Source of the DNA: Selenomonadaceae bacterium
Lineage (GTDB): Bacteria; Bacillota; Negativicutes; Selenomonadales; Selenomonadaceae
Reading direction: 5' to 3'
DNA length: 56,940 nucleotides
Assembly: GCA_017476425.1 (NCBI GenBank)
Contig: JAFUZV010000152.1
Location: forward strand, 1 to 56,940
Position numbers and translations under genes: made by a program. Shown in pieces: positions 37,201-44,756 of this stretch. The notes under the pieces are model-generated. The model did not search any database. It had not been told where the DNA came from and was given only the letters and a program-made list of their open reading frames with translations. The first letter of the stretch is position 1. Each line of letters starts with the position of its first letter.

Positions 37201-37776
37201 ATCACCGGCTCGGATCAAATTTCCGTCAGTATCATTCATTCTGTTAAGCGTTTCACTCTTGCGATTTTTATATTTTGTAACGCCGATCGTTTCCTCAAAA
37301 AAAATACGTCGATCTTCAGGCTTAGCCTTCAAAATTTCATCGACGCGAGTTTGAGTTATAATGCTGATTCCGCCAAGACCGATACCGGTATCAGCAAAAA
37401 GTTCCGAAATATCTTTGAGACGGCAACGAGTACGATTAATAAAAAATTCACTTTCGCCGGTTTTGAAAACTCTTCTTTGAATTGAAATTTCTTTGAAGTT
37501 GAGATCGATCTCACCGTCATTTTCAAAAACGATCATAACTTCAGCTATACCGGCTGATCGTTTATTCTTACTGCCTTTGAAAATCACATCAGAAAGTTGA
37601 CCGCCTCTAATATTTCTGATATTCGATTCGCCGAGCGACCAACGAATCGCATCAGCAATATTTGATTTTCCTGATCCGTTCGGTCCGACAATGCCAGTTA
37701 TTCCACGATCAAATTCTATTTCGATCTTGTTAGCAAAGGATTTAAAGCCGTAAATTTCAAGTCGTTTAAGTTGCAA
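34243..37776 (-). CDS. smc: Chromosome segregation ATPase SMC
   Basis: Condensin core that organises and segregates the chromosome. The 1177-residue protein has Walker A GPNGSGKSNIADAIRWSLGE, long coiled coils (~170-505 and ~670-1010), a hinge (~510-670; GAVGELFIVPKKFATAIE, LGGNVQNIVTADEQTAK), the signature LSGGERALT and Walker B CILDEVDAPLDEAN. A 32-nt heptad repeat is read in frame as INSEFGIRNAEF in the C-terminal coiled coil, shortly before the conserved IGAVNPNAPQEFEEL. TTG 37776 follows AGGTGATT. The start overlaps the end of the LysR gene by 11 nt, an unusual partner, since smc commonly follows rnc. scpA and scpB are not in the window. Confidence 0.95.
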   Translation of the reverse strand: MQLKRLEIYGFKSFANKIEIEFDRGITGIVGPNGSGKSNIADAIRWSLGESNIRNIRGGQLSDVIFKGSKNKRSAGIAEVMIVFENDGEIDLNFKEISIQRRVFKTGESEFFINRTRCRLKDISELFADTGIGLGGISIITQTRVDEILKAKPEDRRIFFEETIGVTKYKNRKSETLNRMNDTDGNLIRAGDILAELETQLKPLAEQAKLTIKYNSLNEQRHRLRMIELDRKRRNFFEELNNQSQNLMSISENFTQLTTQLNIEEAKKERLHKENLDAEQKIFQQSESNEQIRQQLEKITNDISKLNERQSLGRNNYDQLIQRQKKLSSSLESAKKNLALLKRNLDEQHNEFQIKKSSLLATQKEFTELETLLKDQTKYQRECEQAISTLQQKLSAAKNEMLIIEHDLTAAEKNQRSITDDKSKLQAEIENLTQDQMSLTKLQESTTLEIEQISNSLNELKISLKAENDNSNNLQKNFDDLIKQRNSIESRLQILQRMQQNYEGFARAPKAILKSNEFWRKNIFGAVGELFIVPKKFATAIEIALGGNVQNIVTADEQTAKLAIEFLKREKLGRVTFLPLNRIVAPTNLFTVDAIGAIGFANSLIETENRFKLIADFLLSKTLIVDNFDNALLISKKYQVRIVTLDGELLNVGGSISGGSVKQSESNIFSRVGEIETLKTDLIAVNSKIDDLKSQLEISLMTINNLNTDIESKNKILNDLNVKSAENRAELNQIEKLIADKKIILNNLIDSVNKFETSISELHKRKKNNSDQIAAINFGFEKAQENFKRSKLELSKTEEQYKILSRQLNQLEIDCAIDEQKIFQLESQFNQLQNKISDDETQLKNFHVEEKTLLKNLSGDAVEIAKLNKEDELTRTRLAYGLELIKSLQESKLEILAAIAVSEKILRELNRKISMAKNQLHEIELTVSQLKILIADCEEKINSEFGIRNAEFKILEAEEILTAEEIAERINNLTVEIETIGAVNPNAPQEFEELNNRCEFLRKQLEDLQTAKKNLQVLVDEIDEKIISQFDSAFLKIQNFFAETFTKLFGGGKAQLELTNKDDILNTGVEIMVTLPQKKRQPLSMLSGGERALTVIALLFSFLKFKPSPFCILDEVDAPLDEANLIRFGGFLKEFSLNTQFIMITHRKTTMQFLDRIYGVTIDNDGVSKMLSIKLDE
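34922..34953. repeat. 32-nt heptad-repeat unit inside smc
   Basis: A single unit of ATTCCGN heptamers between AATT ends, in frame within the C-terminal coiled-coil coding region. Confidence 0.85.
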
Positions 37777-38662
37777 TTAAATCACCTATCACAAAAGAAT
37801 TTTCAACGAAGTCAATGAAAAGTTTATAATTTGCCGGAAGATTTTTTGATCTTGCCCAAACTAATGTAACGTGGAATTTGATCGACGGAAAAATCTTTCG
37901 TTGACAAAAATTTTCATTTGAACTGATCGCAAAACTCGGCAAAAAAGAAATTCCGGTTCCGGCGGCAACAAGTTGTTTAAGCGTCTTGAGTTGTGAAGTA
38001 CAAAGTAAAATTTTCGGCTCATAACTATACTTTGAACAGATCTCAAGAATTTTTTGATGTTGATAAGTTCCGGCTTTCGGCAAAATAAATTTTTCGTCCT
38101 TGAGATTTTCAAAAGTAATTTCATTGAGTGATAATAATTTATGATTCTTCGCAAGACACAATTTAAATTCATCATCTAAAATGTTTGTCGATAATTTATT
38201 TTTCTGATCGCAAGATTTAAAAATAATTCCGAAATCAAATATTCCGTCTCGAAGTTTTTGAAGAATTTCGTCAGAGTTGGCGAACTCTTTAATCTCAAGA
38301 GAAATTTCCGGGTGAGCCGTTTGAAATTTTATAAAGAGATTCGGAAATAAATAAGATTCAACCATTGGCGGCAGTCCAAAACGAATAATATTATTTTTTT
38401 GTAATTTGAAGCGTTGCATATCTTGATGAGCATCTTCAACAGCTTGAATAATTTTTTTTGTATGCTCAAAAAATACTTTGCCTTCTTCTGTCAGAGAAAT
38501 TTTTTTTTGACTTCTATCAATAAGCGTCAACTGCAATTCTGCCTCAAGCGATTTAATAGCTTTAGTAACTGAAGGTTGAGACACGTGCAAAAGTTGAGCA
38601 GCGCGAGTAAAATTTTCAAATGTGCCGACTTTATAAAAATATTCTAATTGACGCAACTCCAC
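37766..38662 (-). CDS. LysR-family transcriptional regulator
   Basis: N-terminal winged helix (LRQLEYFYKVGTFENFTRAA, then HVSQPSVTKAIKSLE) and a C-terminal LysR co-inducer domain starting near residue 90 (FGLPPMVESYLFP). About 298 residues, normal for the family. I choose GTG 38662, giving the usual family start M-E-L-R-Q-L-E, nine bases after GAGAGG; ATG 38671 is the alternative but sits right against that site. The gene is followed by smc with overlap and preceded on the same strand by the MFS gene, so it may regulate the MFS transporter (inference from position only). Confidence 0.9.
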   Translation of the reverse strand: MELRQLEYFYKVGTFENFTRAAQLLHVSQPSVTKAIKSLEAELQLTLIDRSQKKISLTEEGKVFFEHTKKIIQAVEDAHQDMQRFKLQKNNIIRFGLPPMVESYLFPNLFIKFQTAHPEISLEIKEFANSDEILQKLRDGIFDFGIIFKSCDQKNKLSTNILDDEFKLCLAKNHKLLSLNEITFENLKDEKFILPKAGTYQHQKILEICSKYSYEPKILLCTSQLKTLKQLVAAGTGISFLPSFAISSNENFCQRKIFPSIKFHVTLVWARSKNLPANYKLFIDFVENSFVIGDLIAT

Positions 38663-38732
38663 TTCATTCATCCTCTCAAAAAATAAACAACAATAAAAAA
38701 AAACCTCACAATATTAAATCTATTACACTTTG

Positions 38733-38761
38733 ATTATAGTGCAACAATTTAATTTAAGCAA
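38733..38761 (-). promoter_or_regulatory. Promoter for the LysR gene and smc
   Basis: TTGCTT, 17-nt spacer, perfect TATAAT on the minus strand. Confidence 0.65.
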
Positions 38762-38793
38762 GGCTAAATAGTTAAAAGTTATGATTAATATCT

Positions 38794-40107
38794 TTAGTGA
38801 ATGTCTTCAAGCGACATTAATTTAGATTCAAGACCAAGACCCATAACAACAGCAGAGATCGCAATGAAAACTGAGGCAAAAATTCCAAAAATAATATTGA
38901 AATGAAAACCACTAGCGATCAATGATCCTACGAGTGCCGGTGCAATAATTCCGCCGATTCGTCCAAAACCGGCAGCATAACCTGATCCGAGTGCTCTAAT
39001 GAAAGTTGGATAAAGTTCCGGCGTGTAAGTATAAATTACGCCCCAAGCACCGAGATTAAAAAATGACATTGCGGCACCGCTGATCAAAAGTGCTGTTGAA
39101 GAATCAGCATTACCGAAGAAGAATGCACAAACGCCGCTCATCAATAAGAATGACGACAGCGTATAACGACGACCGATCTTATCGACTAACCAAGCCGCCG
39201 CAAAATATCCGGGTAATTGTGCAAGCGTCATAACTAAAACATATTCAAAAGATTTTACGACTTCAAAGCCTTGTGCATAGACGATCGACGGCAGCCACAT
39301 AAAAATTCCATAGTAACTAAAGACTATTCCGAACCACGTCAGCCAAAGCATAATCGTTCTAACTCTGAATTGTGAGTTGAAGAGTACAACCGGCGATGGT
39401 TCAGGAACTTCTTCAACTTTGATATTTTTAAATGGTTTATGTTCAACTCCTAATTTGCACTCAAGATCGACAATAATTTTTTCTGCCTCATCAACTTTGC
39501 CTTTCGAGATCAGATAACGAACTGACTCCGGCATATGAAGTCTAATCAAGAAGACATAAAGCGCAGGTAATGATCCGATCAAAAAGGCAGCTTTCCAGCC
39601 AAAAATCGGCAAGAAGAAATAACTTAACAACGCCGCTGCAAGCCAGCCGACTGCCCAAAAACTTTCAAGCAAGACAATGAAACGTCCACGAAGATGAGCC
39701 GGAGCATATTCACTAACTAAAGTAGCGGCGACAGGCAATTCACCGCCGAGACCAAAACCGACTAAAAATCTGAATAAAAGTAATGATTCATAAGACCAAG
39801 CGATCGCACAAAGACCGGTTGAAACGCTGTAAAGAATAACCGTTGCGGCGAAAATATTTTTTCTGCCGAACTTATCAGCAAGTGATCCCGCCATAACTGC
39901 ACCGATCGCCATTCCAAAAAGTCCGATCGATCCGATCATTCCAACTTGTTCCGGCGAAAGATTCCAATCTTTTGCAAGCATAGGCAAAACGAATGAGATC
40001 AAACCGGTGTCCATTGAATCAAACAGCCAGCCGAGTCCTGTAACGATTAACAATTTGTAATGGAAATTTCCAACAGGCAAATTTTCCAAGCGTTCTAACA
40101 TAAGCAT
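38794..40107 (-). CDS. MFS transporter, metabolite:H+ symporter type
   Basis: Twelve-helix secondary transporter of the inner membrane, 437 residues. Family motifs are visible: GSLADKFGRKNIF after helix 2, the helix 4-5 region FRFLVGFGLGGELPVAATL and SEYAPAHLRGRF, and PESVRYLISKGKVDEAEK at the central loop, as in sugar porter/aromatic-acid and niacin permease (NiaP-like) groups. The second half repeats the pattern (DKIGRRYTLSS, YTPELYPTFIRALGSG). The ATG at 40107 follows GAGAGGA closely; a second in-frame ATG at 40101 is equally likely. The substrate cannot be read from sequence. It is transcribed divergently from an aminotransferase gene, which may hint at an amino or aromatic acid substrate. 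Confidence 0.85.
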   Translation of the reverse strand: MLMLERLENLPVGNFHYKLLIVTGLGWLFDSMDTGLISFVLPMLAKDWNLSPEQVGMIGSIGLFGMAIGAVMAGSLADKFGRKNIFAATVILYSVSTGLCAIAWSYESLLLFRFLVGFGLGGELPVAATLVSEYAPAHLRGRFIVLLESFWAVGWLAAALLSYFFLPIFGWKAAFLIGSLPALYVFLIRLHMPESVRYLISKGKVDEAEKIIVDLECKLGVEHKPFKNIKVEEVPEPSPVVLFNSQFRVRTIMLWLTWFGIVFSYYGIFMWLPSIVYAQGFEVVKSFEYVLVMTLAQLPGYFAAAWLVDKIGRRYTLSSFLLMSGVCAFFFGNADSSTALLISGAAMSFFNLGAWGVIYTYTPELYPTFIRALGSGYAAGFGRIGGIIAPALVGSLIASGFHFNIIFGIFASVFIAISAVVMGLGLESKLMSLEDIH

Positions 40108-40251
40108 CAGTCCTCTCGAAAGAACAAATTAAAAAAATTTTTTTCTCAAAACGAATCACATTTTAACTTCTTTTCGACTCAAGCACAATAGAAATTTGAA
40201 AAATTAATTTATATTTAATGATAGTGTATACAGTATAAATTTTTGTTTAGA

Positions 40252-40279
40252 TTGACAATTAAAAGTTTTACTGTAGACT
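40252..40279 (+). promoter_or_regulatory. Promoter for the aminotransferase gene
   Basis: Perfect TTGACA, 16-nt spacer, TAGACT. Confidence 0.5.
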
Positions 40280-40313
40280 ATTAGCGATAAAATTTTGAAA
40301 GGCGATGATACAA

Positions 40314-41549
40314 ATGCCGATGGCGGCAACACATTCATCAAACAGAAAATTACACGATGCAATTTTTGAGGCAAGCAAGGCTTGTCAAGATGCAGCGGCA
40401 ATTCACGGCGCAGACGCAGTAACGAACGCAACGATCGGCGTTGTGCTCAATGAAGAAGGCAATTTAGCAGTTTTGCCGACAATGGAAAAAGTTTATCGTT
40501 CACTTCCTATGTCAGAGTTATCAGCTTATGCACCGATCACCGGTCTGCCTGATTATACAAATGCAGTTATTGATCTGGTTTTTGCTGATAACAAGCCTGA
40601 TGGATATTTTGCAGCGTTAGCGACTGCCGGCGGTACAGGCGCAATTCATCACGCAATAGCAAATTATGCGGAACGTGGTGAAAATGTTTTAACTTCTGAT
40701 TGGTTTTGGGGAAATTATAATATAATTTGCAATGAAACCGGAAAAAATTTATCAACGTTTAAACTTTTCGATGAGGAACAGAAATTTAATATTGCTGACT
40801 TCACTAATAAAGTTGATGAGTTACTCAAAAAACAAAATTCATTGCTGATCATTTTAAATACTCCGGCGCATAATCCGACAGGCTTTGCACTTTCTGAAAA
40901 TGATTGGGATCAAGTTTTAGACGTTATTAAAAGTCGTGTTGCTAATAAAAAAATTTCTCTGCTTGTCGACATTGCTTATATTGATTTTGCCGGTGAGAAG
41001 AATGCAACCAGAAAATTTATGAAGAAATTTAGCAATTTGCCGGAAAATATTTTTGTGATGATCTCATTTAGTATGTCGAAGAGTTATACACTTTACGGTC
41101 AGAGAACCGGCGCACTTGTCGGAGTTTCGTCAAGCAAAGCTGTTATTGATGAATTCGTCGACGTTAATAAATATTCTAATCGTGCAACGTGGTCAAATAT
41201 CAATCGTGGTGCACAGGCTTTATTAATTGCATTGAGTAAAGATCAAGCGGCGAAGAAAATTTTTGAAAATGAACGTGAAGAACTTTATAAAATGGTTCAA
41301 AATCGTGCTGATATTTTCGTTAATGAGGCTGAAAAATGCGGCTTGAATCATTTACCATACAAAGGCGGATTTTTTATTTCAGTGCCTGCTGATGATCCGG
41401 TTGCAATTTGTAATGAATTGCACAAGGAATTAGTTTTCGCTGTTCCGTTGAAACTCGGAATTAGAATCGCTGCTTGTTCCGTATCGTCTAAGAAGATCAG
41501 CGGCGTTGCTGATAAACTCAAAGCGGCTTTTAATCATTTTAAAAATTAA
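40314..41549 (+). CDS. Class I/II PLP-dependent aminotransferase (aspartate/aromatic type)
   Basis: Fold type I aminotransferase of about 411 residues. The PLP lysine is in SFSMSKSYTLYGQRTGAL, the Asn/Pro signature in LNTPAHNPTGFALSENDW, and the cofactor Asp region in LLVDIAYIDFAG. RIAACSVSSKKI gives the C-terminal substrate Arg. The closest look is to the AspC/TyrB-like branch. I use ATG 40314 rather than 40305 because AAAGG would otherwise touch the start codon. Substrate and pathway role are not resolved; chorismate mutase and anthranilate synthase genes elsewhere in the window make an aromatic amino acid plausible. A short CTCAGCC-type tract follows and separates it from the next gene. 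Confidence 0.8.
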   Translation: MPMAATHSSNRKLHDAIFEASKACQDAAAIHGADAVTNATIGVVLNEEGNLAVLPTMEKVYRSLPMSELSAYAPITGLPDYTNAVIDLVFADNKPDGYFAALATAGGTGAIHHAIANYAERGENVLTSDWFWGNYNIICNETGKNLSTFKLFDEEQKFNIADFTNKVDELLKKQNSLLIILNTPAHNPTGFALSENDWDQVLDVIKSRVANKKISLLVDIAYIDFAGEKNATRKFMKKFSNLPENIFVMISFSMSKSYTLYGQRTGALVGVSSSKAVIDEFVDVNKYSNRATWSNINRGAQALLIALSKDQAAKKIFENEREELYKMVQNRADIFVNEAEKCGLNHLPYKGGFFISVPADDPVAICNELHKELVFAVPLKLGIRIAACSVSSKKISGVADKLKAAFNHFKN

Positions 41550-41560
41550 TCTTCTAAACT

Positions 41561-41570
41561 CTCAGCCCTA
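41561..41570. repeat. Short CTCAGCC-family tract at a start codon
   Basis: CTCAGCCCTA directly precedes the ATG of the ABC-2 permease and resembles the longer tract at 14664. Confidence 0.5.
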
Positions 41571-42308
41571 ATGATCGAAGATATTTACACCGTCTTTTGG
41601 CGTGATTGGATCGTTTTAAAGCGTCGACTTGTAAAATTTATTCTGTCTAGAATGGTTGCGCCGATATTATATCTTGTTGCTTTCGGTTTTGGACTCGGCA
41701 AAAATATTTCAGTTGACAGCGGAAGTTATATTGATTTTCTAGTTCCGGGTATTCTTGCACTTAATTCGATGAATATCAGTTTTAATTCAATAACGCCGTT
41801 GCACGCTGAAAGAATTTATCACAAGAGTTTAGAAGAATACATTTTAGCACCGATCTCAGCAGTTGCATTTGTGATCGGAAAAATTTCCGCCGCAGTTTTA
41901 AGATCGTTAATCTCTTCAACTTTGATTGTCTTGTTAGCTTTCATTTTCGGCGCAAAATTAAATCTTTCAATATTATTTGTCGTCGTATTGATCTTGAACT
42001 CAATAATTTTTTCGTCGATCGGTTTCGTCGCGGCGATGAAGATCAAAACTTACGAAGAAATGGCGCAAGTCAACACTTATATTTTATTGCCGATGTCTTT
42101 TCTTTGTGGAACATTTTTTAAAACTTCAACATTGCCGGACGCTGTAAGAATTTTTATTGAACTCTTGCCGCTGACTCATACAAGTTATTTATTGCGTAGC
42201 TTGAGTTTTAGTGTTGAAATTTCTTTGCTGTCGATCTTTGTTTTGATCGTTTATGCAATGATAATTTTCTTCTTGAGTGTAAGATCATTCAAAGATCAAT
42301 CAAAATAA
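41571..42308 (+). CDS. Orphan ABC-2 type transporter permease
   Basis: Six-helix ABC-2 membrane subunit of 245 residues, resembling NodJ/DrrB-type exporters of polysaccharide, lipid or drugs. Membrane segments are visible across residues ~25-45, 55-75, 105-135, 135-160, 170-190 and 215-240, and the family motif FLVPGILALNSMN follows the first loop. No ATP-binding subunit lies beside it in either direction, although this family nearly always needs one. ATG 41571 has no ribosome-binding site; the expected position is occupied by a CTCAGCC-type repeat. It may therefore be poorly translated, or rely on coupling with the gene 21 nt upstream, or be a relic of a larger operon. Confidence 0.78.
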   Translation: MIEDIYTVFWRDWIVLKRRLVKFILSRMVAPILYLVAFGFGLGKNISVDSGSYIDFLVPGILALNSMNISFNSITPLHAERIYHKSLEEYILAPISAVAFVIGKISAAVLRSLISSTLIVLLAFIFGAKLNLSILFVVVLILNSIIFSSIGFVAAMKIKTYEEMAQVNTYILLPMSFLCGTFFKTSTLPDAVRIFIELLPLTHTSYLLRSLSFSVEISLLSIFVLIVYAMIIFFLSVRSFKDQSK

Positions 42309-42371
42309 TTTTTTGTCGTCATAGAGGCGGCAATTTTTTTATAAAATTTTTTCTAGATGAAAAAAATTAAT

Positions 42372-42400
42372 TTGCAAAAAGAAACAATTTGTATTAGAAT
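42372..42400 (+). promoter_or_regulatory. Promoter for the glucosaminidase gene
   Basis: TTGCAA, 17-nt spacer, TAGAAT. Confidence 0.6.
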
Positions 42401-42452
42401 ATTTAAAAATCGACTGAAAAAATTGTGAATAATTATTTTGGGGTGAAAAATT

Positions 42453-43220
42453 TTGAATTTGAAAAAAGCTATTTCAATGATGATGTTAGGCACTTTTGCC
42501 TTCTCAATAACTATGTCAGCAGATGCTAAAAGATTACACGATCCGGAAGTCGAAACCAAAATTGTTGAAAGAAATTCAATGTCAACAGAATCACAAAGTG
42601 CATTGAAAGATCGAATCGCAGAAATTTTAAATTCAAGACTTCGTGAACGTGAAGCACTCGGTGAAAATCAATCGACAGAAAAATTTTCAGTTATGCCGAC
42701 AATTTCAGCGGCTGATCCGTCGATAATCGGAACTCCGATGGCAAGTCAAAGGCAATGTGTTAAATATCTCTTGCAGAATAATCCTAATCCTAACATTGCT
42801 GTTTCTGCTGAAGAAATTGTTTCTTACTACTACGAAGAAGGTGAACGTGAAGGCATTCGTCCTGATGTTGCATTTGCTCAGGCACTCAAGGAAACAGGAT
42901 TTTTCAGATTTGGAGGAACAGTTACGCCTGATCAAAATAATTTTTGCGGTTTAGGTACAACTTCTGCAACGATCAAAGGTTTTTATTTTCCAAGTCCGCA
43001 GATCGGTGTCCGTGCACATATTCAACACTTGCTTGCATATTCCTCAACAAGAAAGCCGTCTTTGCCGTTAGTTGATCCCAGATATTTTTTAGTTCGTAAG
43101 GCTTATGGCAATAGAACGCTTGCAATGTGGTCTGATCTTAATGGTCGTTGGGCTGTTCCGGGCAATTATTACGGTCAAGAAATTTTATCAATGTTCAATG
43201 CTATACTAATGCAGAATTAA
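42453..43220 (+). CDS. Exported glucosaminidase-domain peptidoglycan hydrolase
   Basis: Predicted to cut the glycan strands of peptidoglycan outside the inner membrane (GH73-like). A signal peptide (MNLKKAISMMMLGTFAFSI, cleavage after ADA) and a charged, disordered linker (~residues 25-95) precede the glucosaminidase domain (~105-250). This contains EGIRPDVAFAQALKETGFF, with the likely catalytic Glu, and QNNFCGLGTTSA, then a C-terminal part with QIGVRAHIQHLLAY. TTG 42453 follows GGGGTGA with good spacing. It stands alone. The stop codon lies inside an AGAATNN heptad tract. Cell-separation or turnover roles are possible. Confidence 0.85.
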   Translation: MNLKKAISMMMLGTFAFSITMSADAKRLHDPEVETKIVERNSMSTESQSALKDRIAEILNSRLREREALGENQSTEKFSVMPTISAADPSIIGTPMASQRQCVKYLLQNNPNPNIAVSAEEIVSYYYEEGEREGIRPDVAFAQALKETGFFRFGGTVTPDQNNFCGLGTTSATIKGFYFPSPQIGVRAHIQHLLAYSSTRKPSLPLVDPRYFLVRKAYGNRTLAMWSDLNGRWAVPGNYYGQEILSMFNAILMQN

Positions 43221-43240
43221 GAAGGCAGAATGTAGAATTA
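43213..43240. repeat. Heptad repeat, AGAATNN family, over a stop codon
   Basis: Four seven-base units: AGAATTA, AGAAGGC, AGAATGT, AGAATTA. The glucosaminidase stop codon (43218-43220) lies in the first unit. Confidence 0.75.
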
Positions 43241-43252
43241 ATTTTGAATAAG

Positions 43253-43282
43253 GACTTAATGATTTAATAACTAATGACTAAT
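43253..43282. repeat. Heptad-like repeat, NNCTAAT family
   Basis: GACTTAAT, GATTTAAT, AACTAAT and GACTAAT follow one another just before the ribosome site of the ABC-F-like gene. Confidence 0.6.
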
Positions 43283-43295
43283 TTGGTGAAATATT

Positions 43296-44345
43296 ATGAT
43301 AGAGTTAAAAAATTTACGGTTGAGGCTCGGCGATCATTTGATCTTTGATAATTTTAATTTCAAAGCTGACAAAGGTGATAAGATCGGAATAATCGGCGGT
43401 GAAGGCAGCGGCAAAACAACTTTACTTGATGTTATTGCCGGTCGTGAAGTGCCTATAACCGGCGAAGTAAAAATTACCGGGCGAATTGTGCCAATCAAGC
43501 GAAATTTATATACGAATTTTTCAGAGTTGCAATTTGCTGAAATGACTTTAGCTGAAAAATTCAAAATGACGTTGACAAAAGCACTTGAAAAAATTCAAAG
43601 TGATGATAAAATTTTATTGCTTGATGAGCCGACAAGAAATTTAAATACTGATGAGATCGAATGGCTGATTGATTTTCTCAAAAGTGCTAAAGATTTAACT
43701 GTAATAGTTGCAAGCAATGATAGATATTTTCTAAAAAAAATTTGCTCTAAAACTGTTGCATTAGGTGAATCAAGCACTCAAGAAATAATTTTGCCGAACG
43801 TTGAGACTTCAAACGCTGATGAAGATGTTTTGACGGTTGAAAATTTATATAAAACGGTTGATGGTGAGCCGGTATTTTCAAAAGTGAATTTCTCAATCGA
43901 ACGTGGACAAAAAGTCGCTTTAGTCGGCAAAAATGAAGTTGGCAAGACAAAACTTTTAAAAGTTTTCGGTGCAAATATTCCCGTTGAAGGCAAATACAAT
44001 TTCAGCGAGTCAGTTAAAATTGCTTATATGCCCAGAGTGTTTTCAAGCACTGCCGCTAAAATTGAGCTTGAAAAGATCAGAGACAGCGGCGCAAATTTTT
44101 TAATCCTTGACAATCCGACGATCTGTCTTGCCTTGCCGATGATCATTGAACTTGAAAACGCATTAAATAATTTCAATGGAACAGTGATATTTGCAGACAG
44201 CGATCATGAATTTATTCAAGCAGTGGCGAATAGAATTATTTATATTACGCCTAATGGTACGATTGACAGAATTTCAACTTATGATGATTTTCTTGCAAAT
44301 GAAACCGTTAAGGAGCAGATTGAACAGAAATATAATGTTGATTAG
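43296..44345 (+). CDS. Shrunken ABC-F-like duplicated ATPase
   Basis: Two ABC nucleotide-binding halves in one 349-residue chain without membrane segments, as in ABC-F ribosome-acting proteins, but far shorter than the usual 520-640 residues. The first half has Walker A GGEGSGKTT and Walker B ILLLDEPTRNLN. The second has GKNEVGKTK and FLILDNPT. Neither half has a recognisable LSGGQ signature; the helical subdomain is cut to a few residues before Walker B (MTLTKALEKIQSDDKILLL), and the catalytic Glu of the second Walker B is Asn. It starts at ATG 43296 after TTTGGTGA. It could be a regulator that binds without much hydrolysis, or a decaying copy; the frame is intact. Confidence 0.7.
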   Translation: MIELKNLRLRLGDHLIFDNFNFKADKGDKIGIIGGEGSGKTTLLDVIAGREVPITGEVKITGRIVPIKRNLYTNFSELQFAEMTLAEKFKMTLTKALEKIQSDDKILLLDEPTRNLNTDEIEWLIDFLKSAKDLTVIVASNDRYFLKKICSKTVALGESSTQEIILPNVETSNADEDVLTVENLYKTVDGEPVFSKVNFSIERGQKVALVGKNEVGKTKLLKVFGANIPVEGKYNFSESVKIAYMPRVFSSTAAKIELEKIRDSGANFLILDNPTICLALPMIIELENALNNFNGTVIFADSDHEFIQAVANRIIYITPNGTIDRISTYDDFLANETVKEQIEQKYNVD

Positions 44346-44368
44346 TATTTTGGAAGGTGAAAAAATCA

Positions 44369-44737
44369 ATGGCATTACGTGGAATACGTGGCGCAACAAC
44401 GGTTGCAGCCAACACAAAAGAGGATATTTGGCAAGCCGCAAGATTATTAATGACAAAATTAATGTCGTCTAATCAGTTAAATTCTGATCAAGTCGGCGCG
44501 GCGATCTTTTCTTCAACTGAAGATTTAACGGCGGCTTTTCCAACAACCGGCGTTCGACAATTACCAACGTTTTCACATATACCGCTGTTCGATACTCGTG
44601 AGCCGGCGATTGATCATTCTCTTCCTAAATGTATTAGAGTTTTGTTGCTTGTTGACATTGATGCTAGTCAGCGAAATATTAATCACATTTATCTTGGTGG
44701 TGCTAAAGACTTACGCCCGGATCTAATGGGTAATTAG
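44369..44737 (+). CDS. aroH: Monofunctional chorismate mutase, AroH type
   Basis: Turns chorismate into prephenate for phenylalanine and tyrosine. The 122-residue protein is typical of the Bacillus AroH class: MALRGIRGATTVAANTKEDI at the start, STEDLTAAFPTTGVRQL with the catalytic Arg, KCIRVLLLVD and the C-terminal HIYLGGAKDLRPDL. ATG 44369 follows GGAAGGTGA; a GTG twelve bases earlier is less likely. The C-terminal Met-Gly-Asn and the stop codon come from a TAATNGG heptad repeat, which also supplies the start of the next gene. The tail beyond RPDL is short for the family, possibly because of the repeat. Confidence 0.92.
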   Translation: MALRGIRGATTVAANTKEDIWQAARLLMTKLMSSNQLNSDQVGAAIFSSTEDLTAAFPTTGVRQLPTFSHIPLFDTREPAIDHSLPKCIRVLLLVDIDASQRNINHIYLGGAKDLRPDLMGN

Positions 44738-44756
44738 TAATTGGTAATGGGCAATG
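44724..44756. repeat. Heptad repeat, TAATNGG family, spanning a stop and a start codon
   Basis: Four seven-base units (TAATGGG, TAATTAG, TAATTGG, TAATGGG) followed by CAATGA. The aroH stop (44735-44737) and the FecCD start (ATG 44747) are both inside. Confidence 0.85.
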
